A stretch of DNA of 64,000 nt. Origin: JAKAWQ01 sp963745975 (lineage in GTDB: Bacteria; Pseudomonadota; Alphaproteobacteria; Acetobacterales; Acetobacteraceae). Position numbers and translations under genes: made by a program. How positions within the stretch are numbered: position 1 is the stretch's first letter; each line of letters begins with the position of its first letter. Positions 17,526 to 27,400 of the stretch are shown here, in pieces. Location of the stretch: the NCBI GenBank assembly GCA_963745975.1, contig CAVUZJ010000004.1:62001-126000 (forward strand), given 5' to 3'. The notes below the pieces were generated by a model. The model was not told the DNA's origin, did no database searches, and saw only the letters and a program-made list of their open reading frames with translations.

Positions 17526-19529
17526 ATGCAGACCAACCGCCTGGAGCTGCAAATCCTCGCCGACTATTGCGCTGCCGCCGCCGAGGCGATGGCCTACACG
17601 CTGACGCGCACGGCGCACTCCACCTTCGTCAAGGAGACCGAGGATTTCACCTGCGGGCTGCTCACCCCCGAGGGCCTCACCTTCGCCTCGCCGAAGACGC
17701 TCGGCACGACATGGTTCACCGGCCTCGATTACGGCCCGGCGATCCGCATGATCGGCGACTACCGGGAAGGCGACATCTGCATCACCAACGATCCCTATAG
17801 CGGCTCGGTTGCGACGCACACGCCGGATATCCATATCTGGAAACCGATTTTCGTCGAGGGTGAGCTGATGTGCTTCGTCGCCGGGCACGTCCACAACACG
17901 GACATGGGCGGTGCGGTGCCGGCGACGCTCTCTCGCACGCTGATCGAGATCCAGCAGGAGGGGATTCGCATCCCGCCGATGAAGCTCGCGAGCGGCGGCA
18001 AGTACGACGAGAAACTGCTGCGCATCATGGAAATGAACGTGCGCGTGCCACAGCAGAACCGGGGCGATCTTAATGCGCAGATCGCCTCGCTCGCCGTCGG
18101 CGAGCGCAAGGTGCGCGAGATCGTCGCCCGCTTCGGCCGCGCCGGATTCCGCGCCGGCATCGCCGACCTGCTCGACTATGCCGAGGCGCAGGCACGTGCG
18201 GTCGTGCGCACCATCCCGGACGGCGATTACATGCACGCCGAATACGCCGACGAGGATTCCGACGGGGGCGAGCCCTGCCGGATTGCCATCACCTTGCGCG
18301 TGCGCGGAGGCGATGTCGTGCTCGACTATACCGGCAGCGACCCGCAGCTCAGCGCCTCGCTCAACATGCCGACCGGCGGGCACGAGCGGCATGTTTTGGT
18401 GATGGTCGGGCTCGTCTATGTGCTTTATGCGCTGGATAACACCCTGCTCTTGAACGCGGGCATGCTGCGCTGCGCCCGCGCGGTGCTGCCGCAGGGCACG
18501 GTCGTCAATCCCGAGCCCCCGGCCGCCGTCGGCATGAGGAGCCTCACCTGCGGGGTGACGCAGCTTGCGACGATCGGCGCCTTCGCCCGCGCGGTGCCGG
18601 AGCGCATGCCGGCGTGCCCAGCCGGGGCGGTCACGATCATGAACGTGCGCACCGTCGATCGGCGTGGGCGGCCGATCATGGCCTCGATCGGCCCGGTCGG
18701 CGGCGGGGCCGGGGGCGCGGCCGGCAGCGACGGCATCGACGCGAGCGGCGCCAACACGTCCTTCCTCAAGAACACGCCCGTGGAGATCAACGAGGCCGAG
18801 GTACCGATCCTCTTCCAGGGCTACGGGCTCTGGCCGGATTCCGCCGGCGCCGGGCGCCATCGCGGCGGGGCGGGGATCTTCATGACGTTCGAGGTCTCCG
18901 CGCCGCAGACCATGATCACCGCGCGCAATCGCGACCATTCGAAATTCGCGAGCTGGGGCCTCTCCGGCGGCAAGGCGGGCAGCAATTCCCTATTCACCCG
19001 CAATCCCGGCCGCAACAACGTGGAAGAGCTCGGCAATCGCGATATCGTCGCTTGCGAGCCGGGCGACGTGATCCGCATCGTGGGCGGCGGCGGGGGCGGG
19101 TGGGGCGATCCGCTCGAGCGCCTGCCATCGGAGGTGGCGTTCGACGTGGCGGCGGGCCTCGTCTCGCCCGAGCAGGCACGCGCGGTGTACCGTGTTGCGT
19201 TCCGCGACGGCGCGGTCGATGTCGCGGAAACGGAACAATTGCGCGCGGCCGCGCCGCGTTCGCGCGCTTTGTTCGATTTTGGCTCCGGGCGCGAGGCCTT
19301 CGAGCGCGTATGGACCCCCGAACGCTACGACGCGCTCACCGAGGCTCTCGCGGCGACCGCCGTCACCTGGCGGCACTGGGCCAAGCGCATGATCTTTCAA
19401 TCGGTCGCACGCGGCGAGCTTGCCGACCGCGCCCCGGCCGCGCAGATCCGCGCGCTCCACGCAGCCCTTGCCGCGCGCTTCCCGCAGATGCTTGCGGCGC
19501 CGGAACCAAGAGCCGAAGCCGCCGAGTAG
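17526..19529 (+). CDS. hydantoinase/oxoprolinase B subunit family (HyuB)
   Basis: 667 residues. It starts QTNRLELQILADYCAAAAEA and includes the family blocks HSTFVKETEDFTCGL, ITNDPYSGSVATHTPDIH, FVAGHVHNTDMGGAVP and DPLERLPSEVAFDVAAG. The conserved Asp/His positions in the HTPD and HVHNTD segments are the presumed metal ligands. It is co-transcribed with hyuA. The last roughly 100 residues after the usual HyuB end add a family-variable extension rich in Ala/Arg. Confidence 0.92.
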   Translation: MQTNRLELQILADYCAAAAEAMAYTLTRTAHSTFVKETEDFTCGLLTPEGLTFASPKTLGTTWFTGLDYGPAIRMIGDYREGDICITNDPYSGSVATHTPDIHIWKPIFVEGELMCFVAGHVHNTDMGGAVPATLSRTLIEIQQEGIRIPPMKLASGGKYDEKLLRIMEMNVRVPQQNRGDLNAQIASLAVGERKVREIVARFGRAGFRAGIADLLDYAEAQARAVVRTIPDGDYMHAEYADEDSDGGEPCRIAITLRVRGGDVVLDYTGSDPQLSASLNMPTGGHERHVLVMVGLVYVLYALDNTLLLNAGMLRCARAVLPQGTVVNPEPPAAVGMRSLTCGVTQLATIGAFARAVPERMPACPAGAVTIMNVRTVDRRGRPIMASIGPVGGGAGGAAGSDGIDASGANTSFLKNTPVEINEAEVPILFQGYGLWPDSAGAGRHRGGAGIFMTFEVSAPQTMITARNRDHSKFASWGLSGGKAGSNSLFTRNPGRNNVEELGNRDIVACEPGDVIRIVGGGGGGWGDPLERLPSEVAFDVAAGLVSPEQARAVYRVAFRDGAVDVAETEQLRAAAPRSRALFDFGSGREAFERVWTPERYDALTEALAATAVTWRHWAKRMIFQSVARGELADRAPAAQIRALHAALAARFPQMLAAPEPRAEAAE

Positions 19530-19650
19530 CCCGCCCGCCGCCGTGCGACCCATCCCGGCGGAACGGTGATAGGATTCGCGGCTCCGCTGGAAAAGCGGTT
19601 CAGGGTCAGGCTCCGGGCCCTGGCGCAAGGTCCGGGAGGAGAACATCGGG

Positions 19651-20598
19651 ATGAAGCTGGGGCAGATAGCTCGCCGATGGTGCACGGGGCCGCCTGCTTG
19701 GCTGTCCGTCGCGTTCCCTGCGGCGGTCTTGCTCCTTGCGGCGGCGGCGCACGCCGGAGGCGCCCAGGCTCCGGCCTCGGCGAATATCGGCGCGGGGTTC
19801 ACCGGGACGGGGACCTACCTCATGTCGCCCAAGTCCGCGGGTCCGCCACCGCCGGGCATCGGGCCGATGTACAGGGCGTCCGCGATCGTCACCGGCACCG
19901 ACATGCGCCAGCGCCCATGGGGTTTCGTCCAATGCCTGCGCGAGGTTCTCGTCAAGGTCTCGGCCGATCCCCGGCTCGAGAACGACCCGCGCACCGCGAG
20001 TCTCGCCCTGCACGCGGATCGTTTCGTCGCCTATTTCAGCTACGTCGATTTGATGGCCGCTGACCCGCTGCACGACGAGCAGGGAACGTACGACCGGCCG
20101 TACCGGCTGACGGTCTATTTCGACCCGGCGCGTATCGATGCGGCCTTGGCTGCGCTCGGCGAGCGGCCGTGGCGGGGCGCCCGGCCGGTCATCGTGCCGG
20201 TGCTGCGGGTATCAGGGCCGAAGCCGCCGCCCTACGTGCTGAGCGCGGACATTGCGGCGGGGGCGGCGCAGCGCGGAGCGTTCGCCGTCGCCGCCGGAGT
20301 GTTCGGCATGACGGTCCGCTTCCCGGGGAAAGCCGAGCTGGCGGCGTGGGGCGTTTCCGCCGCGGACTTCCCGTCTCCGACGGCGCAGCCGCCGGCAAGC
20401 CGGACGCCGGGCGAGATGGTCGTTCTCGGCACGCTCGAATGGAGCGAGACCCTGCCGGGCTGGATCGGAAGGTGGCGCGCGGACTGGAATGGCGCCCCCT
20501 ATCGCTGGGGCGTCAAGGGCGTGAACTACGATGCCGCCTTCCGCGATATCGTGAGCGGAGCCGTCCTTCTCGCTACCGGCCACGGGTCGCCGGACTGA
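19651..20598 (+). CDS. DUF2066 family exported protein
   Basis: 315 residues with an N-terminal signal peptide (hydrophobic core AVLLLAAAAHAGG, cleavage near AHA-GG). The DUF2066 pattern is visible: YRASAIVTGTDMRQRPWGF, then CLREVLVKVSADPRLENDP, and a C-terminal W-rich repeat. DUF2066 proteins are periplasmic or membrane-associated and uncharacterised. A GGGAGGAGAAC ribosome binding site ends 7 bases before ATG. It stands alone between hyuB and a small convergent gene. Confidence 0.85.
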   Translation: MKLGQIARRWCTGPPAWLSVAFPAAVLLLAAAAHAGGAQAPASANIGAGFTGTGTYLMSPKSAGPPPPGIGPMYRASAIVTGTDMRQRPWGFVQCLREVLVKVSADPRLENDPRTASLALHADRFVAYFSYVDLMAADPLHDEQGTYDRPYRLTVYFDPARIDAALAALGERPWRGARPVIVPVLRVSGPKPPPYVLSADIAAGAAQRGAFAVAAGVFGMTVRFPGKAELAAWGVSAADFPSPTAQPPASRTPGEMVVLGTLEWSETLPGWIGRWRADWNGAPYRWGVKGVNYDAAFRDIVSGAVLLATGHGSPD

Positions 20599-20749
20599 GC
20601 GCGTGCAGGACCCTTGCCAAGGATCGCAAGGTAGCCATTGCAACGGAGCACGCGGAAACGCCGCCGGTCGGCCTCAGCCCTCACAGTGCCGAGACGGTTC
20701 AAACCGCCTCGATCCAAGAGTCCGATTCTGAGCTCAGTTGTCCTGAGGG

Positions 20750-20941
20750 TTACGCCGCGTGGCGGTGAGCGGTGCGGCGAAGCTCGGCGATCGCGGACTG
20801 GACCGAGCGCCAGAAATCCAGCGCGTCAATCCTGGCCGCGAGTTGGGCCTCCTCGGCCTGCTGCTCCGCGACGGCCGCGGCACGGACGCCGTGCCGGTCG
20901 ATGAGCGTGCGGGCGACGCGGATCGGATCCTCACCTTGCAT
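20750..20941 (-). CDS. small conserved proteobacterial protein (63 aa)
   Basis: 63 residues: a start MQGEDPIRVARTLIDRHG, a middle AAAVAEQQAEEAQLAARID and an end WRSVQSAIAELRRT. I recognise this short helical protein, with its ARTLI-x-RHG and W..V..A..ELRR motifs, as widespread in Rhodospirillales and Acetobacteraceae, but no function is known to me. The preceding TCCATG context has AAGGAGAAA (a strong ribosome binding site) upstream on the minus strand. Confidence 0.75.
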   Translation of the reverse strand: MQGEDPIRVARTLIDRHGVRAAAVAEQQAEEAQLAARIDALDFWRSVQSAIAELRRTAHRHAA

Positions 20942-21095
20942 GGACTTTCTCCTTGTTTTTCAATCGACGGTGCAATTTGCGGCGCTGCGGCGAAGCGGGT
21001 CGCGGCCGCCTTGGGGCCCCGTATATGGTGGCACGGAAAGGGGCGAACAGTCTGGAGTGTGGCTTGCAAGGCTGCGATGCAAGGAGGATCGGGCG

Positions 21096-21605
21096 ATGAT
21101 CGGACCCGCCTATGTGCGGACCATGGCCGCCTACAACGAAGAGATGAACCGAAGGCTCTATCAGGCCGCCGCCCGCATCCCGGACGAGGAGCGCCGGGCC
21201 CCGCAGGGCGCGTTCTGGGGCTCGCTCCACGGCACGCTCTGCCACCTGGTCTGGGGCGATTCGATGTGGCTCTCGCGCTTCGCGGACTGGCCGAAGCCCG
21301 ACGTGCCGATCACGCGGAGTGGCGAGATGATCGAGGATTTTTCGACGCTTGCCGCGGTGCGGGAGGAGCTCGACACCGCGATCTCGCGCTGGGCGGAGGG
21401 CGTGGACGAGGCCTGGCTCGCGGGGGAGATCACCTGGTTTAGCGGCGGGGCGAATCGCGAGGTCACCGGGCCGCGCGAGCTGCTCGTCACCCACATGTTC
21501 AACCACCAGACGCACCATCGCGGGCAGGCCCACGCGCTCATCACCCGCGCGGGCCAGAAGACCGGTGATACTGACCTATTCCTTGTCGTGCCGGGAATCG
21601 TCTGA
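21096..21605 (+). CDS. DinB family protein
   Basis: 169 residues starting at ATG 21096 with AAGGAGGA 8 bases upstream. It is a four-helix DinB/YfiT fold with the three metal-ligand histidines visible in LCHLVWGD and in TGPRELLVTHMFNHQTHHRG. Bacterial DinB-like proteins are metal-dependent thiol or hydrolytic transferases, some induced by damage; this one is not classifiable further. It converges on the IlvD/Edd gene with 3 bases between stops. Confidence 0.88.
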   Translation: MIGPAYVRTMAAYNEEMNRRLYQAAARIPDEERRAPQGAFWGSLHGTLCHLVWGDSMWLSRFADWPKPDVPITRSGEMIEDFSTLAAVREELDTAISRWAEGVDEAWLAGEITWFSGGANREVTGPRELLVTHMFNHQTHHRGQAHALITRAGQKTGDTDLFLVVPGIV

Positions 21606-21608
21606 GGC

Positions 21609-23312
21609 TTATCCGCCGCGCGGGCGCAGAAAGGCGAGGTCGCAGCCCTCGTCCGCCTGGAGCACCTGCTCGGCGACCAGGCGGTTCCAACCGCGTGCTG
21701 GGATCGGCCGCGCGTGCCAGGCTTCGCGCCTGCGGGCGAGCACGGCGTCGTCCACCCGCAGATCGAGCCGGCGCTCGGCGACCGAGAGGCGGATGCGATC
21801 GCCCGTCTCGACGAGCGCGAGCGGCCCGCCCACCGCCGCTTCGGGTGCGACGTGCAGCACGATGGTGCCGAAGGCGGTGCCGGACATCCGGCAATCGCTG
21901 ATCCGCACCATGTCCTTCACCCCGGCGCGCGCGAGCTTCTGCGGGATCGGGAGATACCCCGCCTCCGGCATGCCTGCCTCGCTCGAGGGCCCGGTGTTCT
22001 TCAGCACGAGGAAATCCTCGGGTGTGACATCGAGCGCGGGGTCGTCGATGCGGCGGGCGAGGTCCGCGATCCCGTCGAAGACGATGGCGCGGGCTTCGCG
22101 TTCGAAGAGGGAAGGGGTCGCGGCACTGCGCTTGAGGATCGCCCCGCGCGGGGCGAGGCTGCCGAAGAGCGCGACGAGCCCGCCCACGGGCGAGACCGGT
22201 TCCTCGCGCGCGCGGACGTAGCGCCGGTCGACGAAGGCGGGCGGGGCGGCGAGACGCTCCGCGAGCGTCGTGCCGGTGACGTCGATCGCCGAGAGATGGA
22301 GGAGATCTTTGAGCTCGTAGAGCAGCGCGGGCACGCCGCCGGCGGCGTGGAAATCTTCCATGTAGCCATCGCCGGTCGGCTTGAGATCGACGAGGACGGG
22401 TGTGGCATCGGAGAGCGCGTTGAGGCGCTTGAGGTCCACAGGGATTCCGCGCCGGCCGGCGATCGCAGTCAGATGGATCAGCGCATTGGTGGAGCCGCCG
22501 AGGGCGAGCAGCACGATGAGCGCGTTCTCGACCAATTCGGGCGTGATGAGCTGCGCCGGGCGCACGGGCGCCTCGATCAGCCGCATGGCGAGCGCGCCCG
22601 CCGCCTCGGCCGCTGCAAGTCGCTCGGCGTGCACGGCGGGGATGCTCGCCGTGCCGGCGGGAAGAAAGCCGAGTGCCTCGGCGAGGCAGGCCATCGTGCT
22701 CGCGGTGCCCATGACGCCGCAGGTGCCGGCGGTCGTCGCGAGCCGCCCCTCGATCTCGGCGATGCGCTCGGCGCTGACCTTGCCGGCGCGGTAGGCCGCC
22801 CAGTAGCGGCGGCAGTCGGTGCAGGCCGCGAGCCGCTCGCCCTGGTAGGGGGTGGCGAGCATCGGCCCGGTGACGACGCCGACGACGGGAAGATCGGCCG
22901 ACGCGGCGGCCATGAGCTGCGCCGGCACCGTCTTGTCGCAGCCGCCGACCAGCACCGCGGCGTCCATCGGCTGGGCGAACAGCATCGCCTCGGTATCGAG
23001 CGCGGCAAGGTTGCGGTAGTGCATCGAAGTGGGAAAGAGCGCGGGCTCGCAGAGCGAGACCGTGGGGAAGGAGAGCGGCAGCCCGCCGGCGGCGAGAACG
23101 CCGCGGCGCACCGCCTCGATCAGCTCGGGCACGGTGCGGTGGCAATTGTTGTAGGCGGACGAGGTATCGACGATGCCGACGACCGGCCGCTCCAGCATCG
23201 CCCGCGAATAACCCATCGAGCGGGCGAAGGAGCGGCGGAGATAGAGGGAGAACTCGGCATCGCCGTAGCCCGCGATATTGCGCGAGAAGCCGCGTTTCGG
23301 TTCCTGATCCAT
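21609..23312 (-). CDS. IlvD/Edd family dehydratase
   Basis: 567 residues, near the usual IlvD/Edd length. Cluster-ligand cysteines are visible in NNCHRT, GGCDKTVP and GTCGVMGTAST, and ALGGSTNALIHL plus the C-terminal SDCRMSGTAFGT block are intact. Three cysteines fit a [2Fe-2S] dehydratase of the sugar-acid (arabonate/xylonate) or DHAD branch. The single-gene context, away from ilv genes and near DinB, makes a sugar-acid role somewhat likelier than isoleucine/valine synthesis, but this is inference. Confidence 0.9.
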   Translation of the reverse strand: MDQEPKRGFSRNIAGYGDAEFSLYLRRSFARSMGYSRAMLERPVVGIVDTSSAYNNCHRTVPELIEAVRRGVLAAGGLPLSFPTVSLCEPALFPTSMHYRNLAALDTEAMLFAQPMDAAVLVGGCDKTVPAQLMAAASADLPVVGVVTGPMLATPYQGERLAACTDCRRYWAAYRAGKVSAERIAEIEGRLATTAGTCGVMGTASTMACLAEALGFLPAGTASIPAVHAERLAAAEAAGALAMRLIEAPVRPAQLITPELVENALIVLLALGGSTNALIHLTAIAGRRGIPVDLKRLNALSDATPVLVDLKPTGDGYMEDFHAAGGVPALLYELKDLLHLSAIDVTGTTLAERLAAPPAFVDRRYVRAREEPVSPVGGLVALFGSLAPRGAILKRSAATPSLFEREARAIVFDGIADLARRIDDPALDVTPEDFLVLKNTGPSSEAGMPEAGYLPIPQKLARAGVKDMVRISDCRMSGTAFGTIVLHVAPEAAVGGPLALVETGDRIRLSVAERRLDLRVDDAVLARRREAWHARPIPARGWNRLVAEQVLQADEGCDLAFLRPRGG

Positions 23313-23435
23313 GCCGGCAGGCTACGTTCCGCGCGCGCATCCCGCAACTATGGTAACATAATACCACCGACACAAACGCTTGACGGGAGGCCGGGTTGCG
23401 GCCATAAGCCGCCGCCGCTCGCAAGGATGCCGCCG

Positions 23436-23900
23436 ATGAGGACGACCCTTTCGCTCAAGCCCGCGGAGGTCACCAAGGACTGGGTGCTGATCGACGCCGA
23501 GGGCCTCGTCCTCGGCCGGCTCGCCGCGATCATTGCGCAGCGTCTGCGGGGCAAGCACAAGCCGCAATTCACTCCGCACGTCGATTGCGGGGACAATGTG
23601 GTGGTGGTGAACGCGCGCAAGGTGCGCGTCACCGGGCGGAAGCTCGAGCAGTCGGTGTTCTACTATCACACAGGCTATCCCGGCGGCATCAAGGGACGGA
23701 CGCTCCGCCAGCGCCTCGAGAGCGCGCACCCCGAGCGCGTGGTGGAGAAGGCGGTGGAACGGATGATCACGCGCGGGCCGCTGCAGCGCCAGCAGATGCG
23801 CCATCTTCATGTCTATGGCGGGCCCGAGCACCCGCATGCCGGCCAGACGCCGCGCAAGCTCGACGTGGCGGCGATGAACGCCAAGAACGCAAGGGGCTGA
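23436..23900 (+). CDS. rplM: 50S ribosomal protein L13
   Basis: 154 residues. The start MRTTLSLKPAEVTKDWVLID matches alphaproteobacterial L13, so ATG 23436 is preferred over ATG 23427 three codons earlier. Further blocks are GRLAAIIAQRLRGKHK, YYHTGYPGGIKG and MRHLHVYGGPEHPHAGQTP. It binds 23S rRNA early in 50S assembly. It is followed 5 bases later by rpsI in the universal L13-S9 operon. Confidence 0.97.
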   Translation: MRTTLSLKPAEVTKDWVLIDAEGLVLGRLAAIIAQRLRGKHKPQFTPHVDCGDNVVVVNARKVRVTGRKLEQSVFYYHTGYPGGIKGRTLRQRLESAHPERVVEKAVERMITRGPLQRQQMRHLHVYGGPEHPHAGQTPRKLDVAAMNAKNARG

Positions 23901-23905
23901 AGCCG

Positions 23906-24394
23906 ATGTCCGCAACCCAGACGCGCACGCTCGCCGATCTCAAGGAGCTGGCGGCGAAAGCCCCCGAGCTCGCCGAGGCGCCGAAACACGAGCCGAAGCG
24001 GGACGCGCAGGGCCGCGCCTACGCGACCGGGCGGCGCAAGAACGCCGTGGCGCGGGTGTGGATCCGGCCCGGGAAAGGCGAGATCGCGATCAACGGGCGG
24101 CGGGCAACGCAGTATTTCGCGCGGCCCGTGCTGCGGATGCTGATCACACAGCCCTTCCTGGTCGCCGACCGCTATAACCAGTTCGACGTGATCTGCACGG
24201 TCACCGGAGGGGGACTCTCCGGCCAGGCCGGCGCGGTGCGGCACGGGATCAGCCGCGCACTCACCAACTATGAGCCGGACCTACGCACGATCCTCAAGGC
24301 GGCAGGCTTCCTCACCCGCGACGCACGCGCCGTCGAACGCAAGAAATACGGCCGGGCGAAGGCCAGGCGCAGCTTCCAGTTCTCGAAGCGATAA
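23906..24394 (+). CDS. rpsI: 30S ribosomal protein S9
   Basis: 162 residues from ATG 23906. An alphaproteobacterial N-terminal extension (residues 1-38) precedes the S9 core: YATGRRKNAVARVWIRPGKG, VTGGGLSGQAGAVRHGISRAL, and the tail RRSFQFSKR whose terminal KR contacts P-site tRNA. It is the second gene of rplM-rpsI and is followed by a very strong palindromic terminator. Confidence 0.97.
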   Translation: MSATQTRTLADLKELAAKAPELAEAPKHEPKRDAQGRAYATGRRKNAVARVWIRPGKGEIAINGRRATQYFARPVLRMLITQPFLVADRYNQFDVICTVTGGGLSGQAGAVRHGISRALTNYEPDLRTILKAAGFLTRDARAVERKKYGRAKARRSFQFSKR

Positions 24395-24400
24395 TAGGAG

Positions 24401-24447
24401 CCGCCGACAAGGCCAGGGGGACGCTGTCCCCCTGGCCTTGTCGGCGG
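24401..24447. terminator. 22-bp perfect hairpin between rpsI and the RND gene
   Basis: CCGCCGACAAGGCCAGGGGG then AC (24401-24422) pairs perfectly with 24426-24447 around a GCT loop. It sits 6 bases after the rpsI stop and 6 bases before the convergent RND gene's stop, so it can serve both strands. Neither side has a T-run. Confidence 0.8.
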
Positions 24448-24453
24448 TTCGTA

Positions 24454-27400
24454 TCAATCCGCGTTGGCGCCGAGCTTTGCGGCGAGTGCGGGATAGTGTC
24501 TGGCGTGGGAAGGCGCGAGCCAGCGTTGCAGGCGGTCGAGGTAGAGGTAGACGACGGGCGTTGTGTAGAGCGTAAGGATCTGGCTCACCGCCAGTCCGCC
24601 GACCATGGTGTAGCCGAGCGGGCGGCGGAGTTCGGACCCGGCGCCGTGCGAGAGCATCAGCGGCAGGCCCGTAAAGATCGCGGCCATCGTCGTCATCAGG
24701 ATCGGGCGGAAGCGGAGCGCGCAGGCCTCGCGGATCGCCTCGAGCGGCGGCTTGCCGTCGCGCCGTTCGGCGGTGATTGCGAAGTCCACCAGCATGATGC
24801 CGTTCTTTTTGACGATGCCGATCAGCAGCAGGATGCCGATCAGCGCGATCACCGAGAGATCGTAGTGCACGGCGAGCAGGATCAGGAGCGCGCCCACGCC
24901 GGCCGAGGGGATGGTGGAGAGGATGGTGAGTGGCAGGATGTAGCTCTCGTACAGAATGCCGAGGATGATGTAGACGGCGACGATCGCCGCGGCGATCAGA
25001 TAGGGCTGCGAGGCGAGCGAGGACTGGAAGGCGGCCGCCGTGCCCTGGAAGCTGCCGGCGAGCGAGGCGGGCGGATCGAGGGTGGCGATCGCCTTCTGGA
25101 TCGCGTTCACCGCGTTGCCGATTGCGGTGCCTTCGGCGAGGTTGAAGGAGAGCGTGACCGAGGGGAACTGGTTCGCGTGGCTGACCGAGAGGGGCACGAC
25201 CTTGTTGGGATCGAAATGCACGAGGTTGTTGAGCGGCACGGGCGCGCCGGTTGACGAGGGCACGTAGAGCTCGTTCAGTGTCGCGAGGCTCGCCTGGAAC
25301 GAGGGCAGAACCTCGAGGATCACGTAGTAGGCGTTGGTCTGGGTGAAGTACTGGGTGACCTCGCGCTCGCCGAAGGCGTCATCGAGGATGTTGTCGATCG
25401 CGGCCGGGGTGATGCCGTAGCGGGCGGCTTCGTCGCGGTCGATGGTGAGCGTGGCGGCGAGGCCGGACATCTGCTGGTCGGTCGCGAGGTCGCGCAGCAT
25501 CGGCAGGGTGTGGAGCTTGGCGAGCACTTTCGGTGCCCACTGGTAGAGCTCGTCGAGATTGGCGTCCTGCAGCGTATATTGGTACTGGGTGCGCGAGATC
25601 AGGCCGCCGACGTTCACGTCCTGCGCCGCCTGAAGGAACATCTGTCCGCCGACCAGCCGGTTGAATTTCGGCCGGAGCTGCGCGATCACGTCCTGGGCGC
25701 TGACGGTGCGCTCTCCGAACGGTTTGAGGTTGATGTAGTAGCGCGCGTCGTTGCTTGTTTGCCCGGCGATGCCGGCGCCGAGGCTCACCGAATAGGTGGT
25801 CACGACCGGGTCGGACTGGACGATCCGGTTGGCCGCGGCGACGAGGTTCTCCATTTCGGCGAACGATGCGCCCTGCGAGCCTTCGAGCGTGCCGACGAGG
25901 AGGCCCACGTCTTGGGGCGGGAAGAAGCCCTTGGGAATGACGACGTAGAGATAGGCGGAAAATCCCATGGTCGCGAAGAAGACCATGAGGGTGATGAAGC
26001 GGTGGCGGAGCGCGATGCCGAGCGTCACGCGGTAGAAGGCGGCGAGGCCCTGGAACCCGCGTTCGGCCGCGCGATAGACCGCGCCGTGCTTCGCCTCGTG
26101 GCGGAGGAAGCGGGAGGCCATCATCGGCGTGAGCGTGAGCGAGACGAAGGCCGAGACCGCGACGGCCATGCTGACCGTGACGGCGAACTCGCGGAAGATG
26201 CGGCCGACGATGCCGCCCATGAGCAGGATGGGCAGGAAGACGGCGATCAGCGAGGCGCTGATCGAAACGATGGTGAAGCCGATCTCGCCGGCGCCCTGGA
26301 GGGCTGCCTCGACCGGCGGCATGCCCTCCTCGATATGGCGGAAGATGTTCTCGAGCATGACGATCGCGTCGTCCACCACGAAGCCGATCGCGATGGTCAG
26401 CCCCATCATCGAGAGATTGTCGATGCTGTAGCCCGCCAGGTACATCATCGCGAAGGTGCCGAGCAGCGCGATCGGGATGGTGACGGCGGGGATGATCGTC
26501 GCCCAGATGCTGCGGAGGAAGACGAAGACCACCATGATGACGAGGCCGACCGCGAGCAGCAGGGTGAACTGCACGTCCGAGACCGCGGCGCGGATGTCGA
26601 GCGAGCGGTCCACCACCACGGAGACGTGGATCGAGGGCGGGATCGAGGCCTCGAGGCGCGGCAGCGCCGCCATGACGCGATCGACGGTGGAGATGACGTT
26701 GACGCCGGGCTGCTTGAAGATGATGAGCTGGACGCCGCGATGGCCGTTCTGCCAGCCGGCGATCAGCTCGTTCTGCGGCCCGTCCACGGCGCGGCCGATG
26801 TCGCTGACGCGGATCGGCGCGCCGTTGCGGTAGGCGAGGATCACGTTGTTGAAGGCGGCGGCCTCGGTGATCTGGTCGTTGGTGTTGACGGCGAAGCCGC
26901 GGTGCGCGGTGTTGATCGTCCCCTTGGGATTATCGACCGTGGCGTTGAGGATCATGTTCCGCACGTCCTCGAGGGTGAGGCCCATGCCGGCGAGCTTGGC
27001 GGGGTCCACCTGGACGTGGATGGAAGGGGTCTGCTGGCCGCTGATGAAGACCTCGGCGACGCCGGAAAGCTGCGAGATCTGCTGGGAGAGGACGACGTCG
27101 GCGTAGTTGTCGACGGTGGTGAGCGGGAGCGCGTCGGACTGGACGGCGAGGATCAGGACCGGGGCGTCCGCCGGATTGATCTTGCGGTAGGTGGGCGGGT
27201 TCGGCAGGTCCTTCGGCAGCTGGCCGGCGGCGGCGTTGATTGCTTCCTGGATGTCCTGGGCGGCGGAATCGATGCTGCGGTCGAGCGTGAACTGCACGGT
27301 GACGGAGGTGCTGCCCTCGACGCTGATCGAGGTCATTTGCGACACGCCGGGAATCTCGCCGATCTGGCGCTCGAGCGGGGTCGCGACGGTGGAGGCCATG

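Noticed and set aside
15471..18938. An 1155-codon open frame on the minus strand opposite hyuA and hyuB
   Set aside because: The protein is Arg/His/Asp-rich with no domain. It is the antisense shadow of two clearly conserved genes and arises from high third-position GC.
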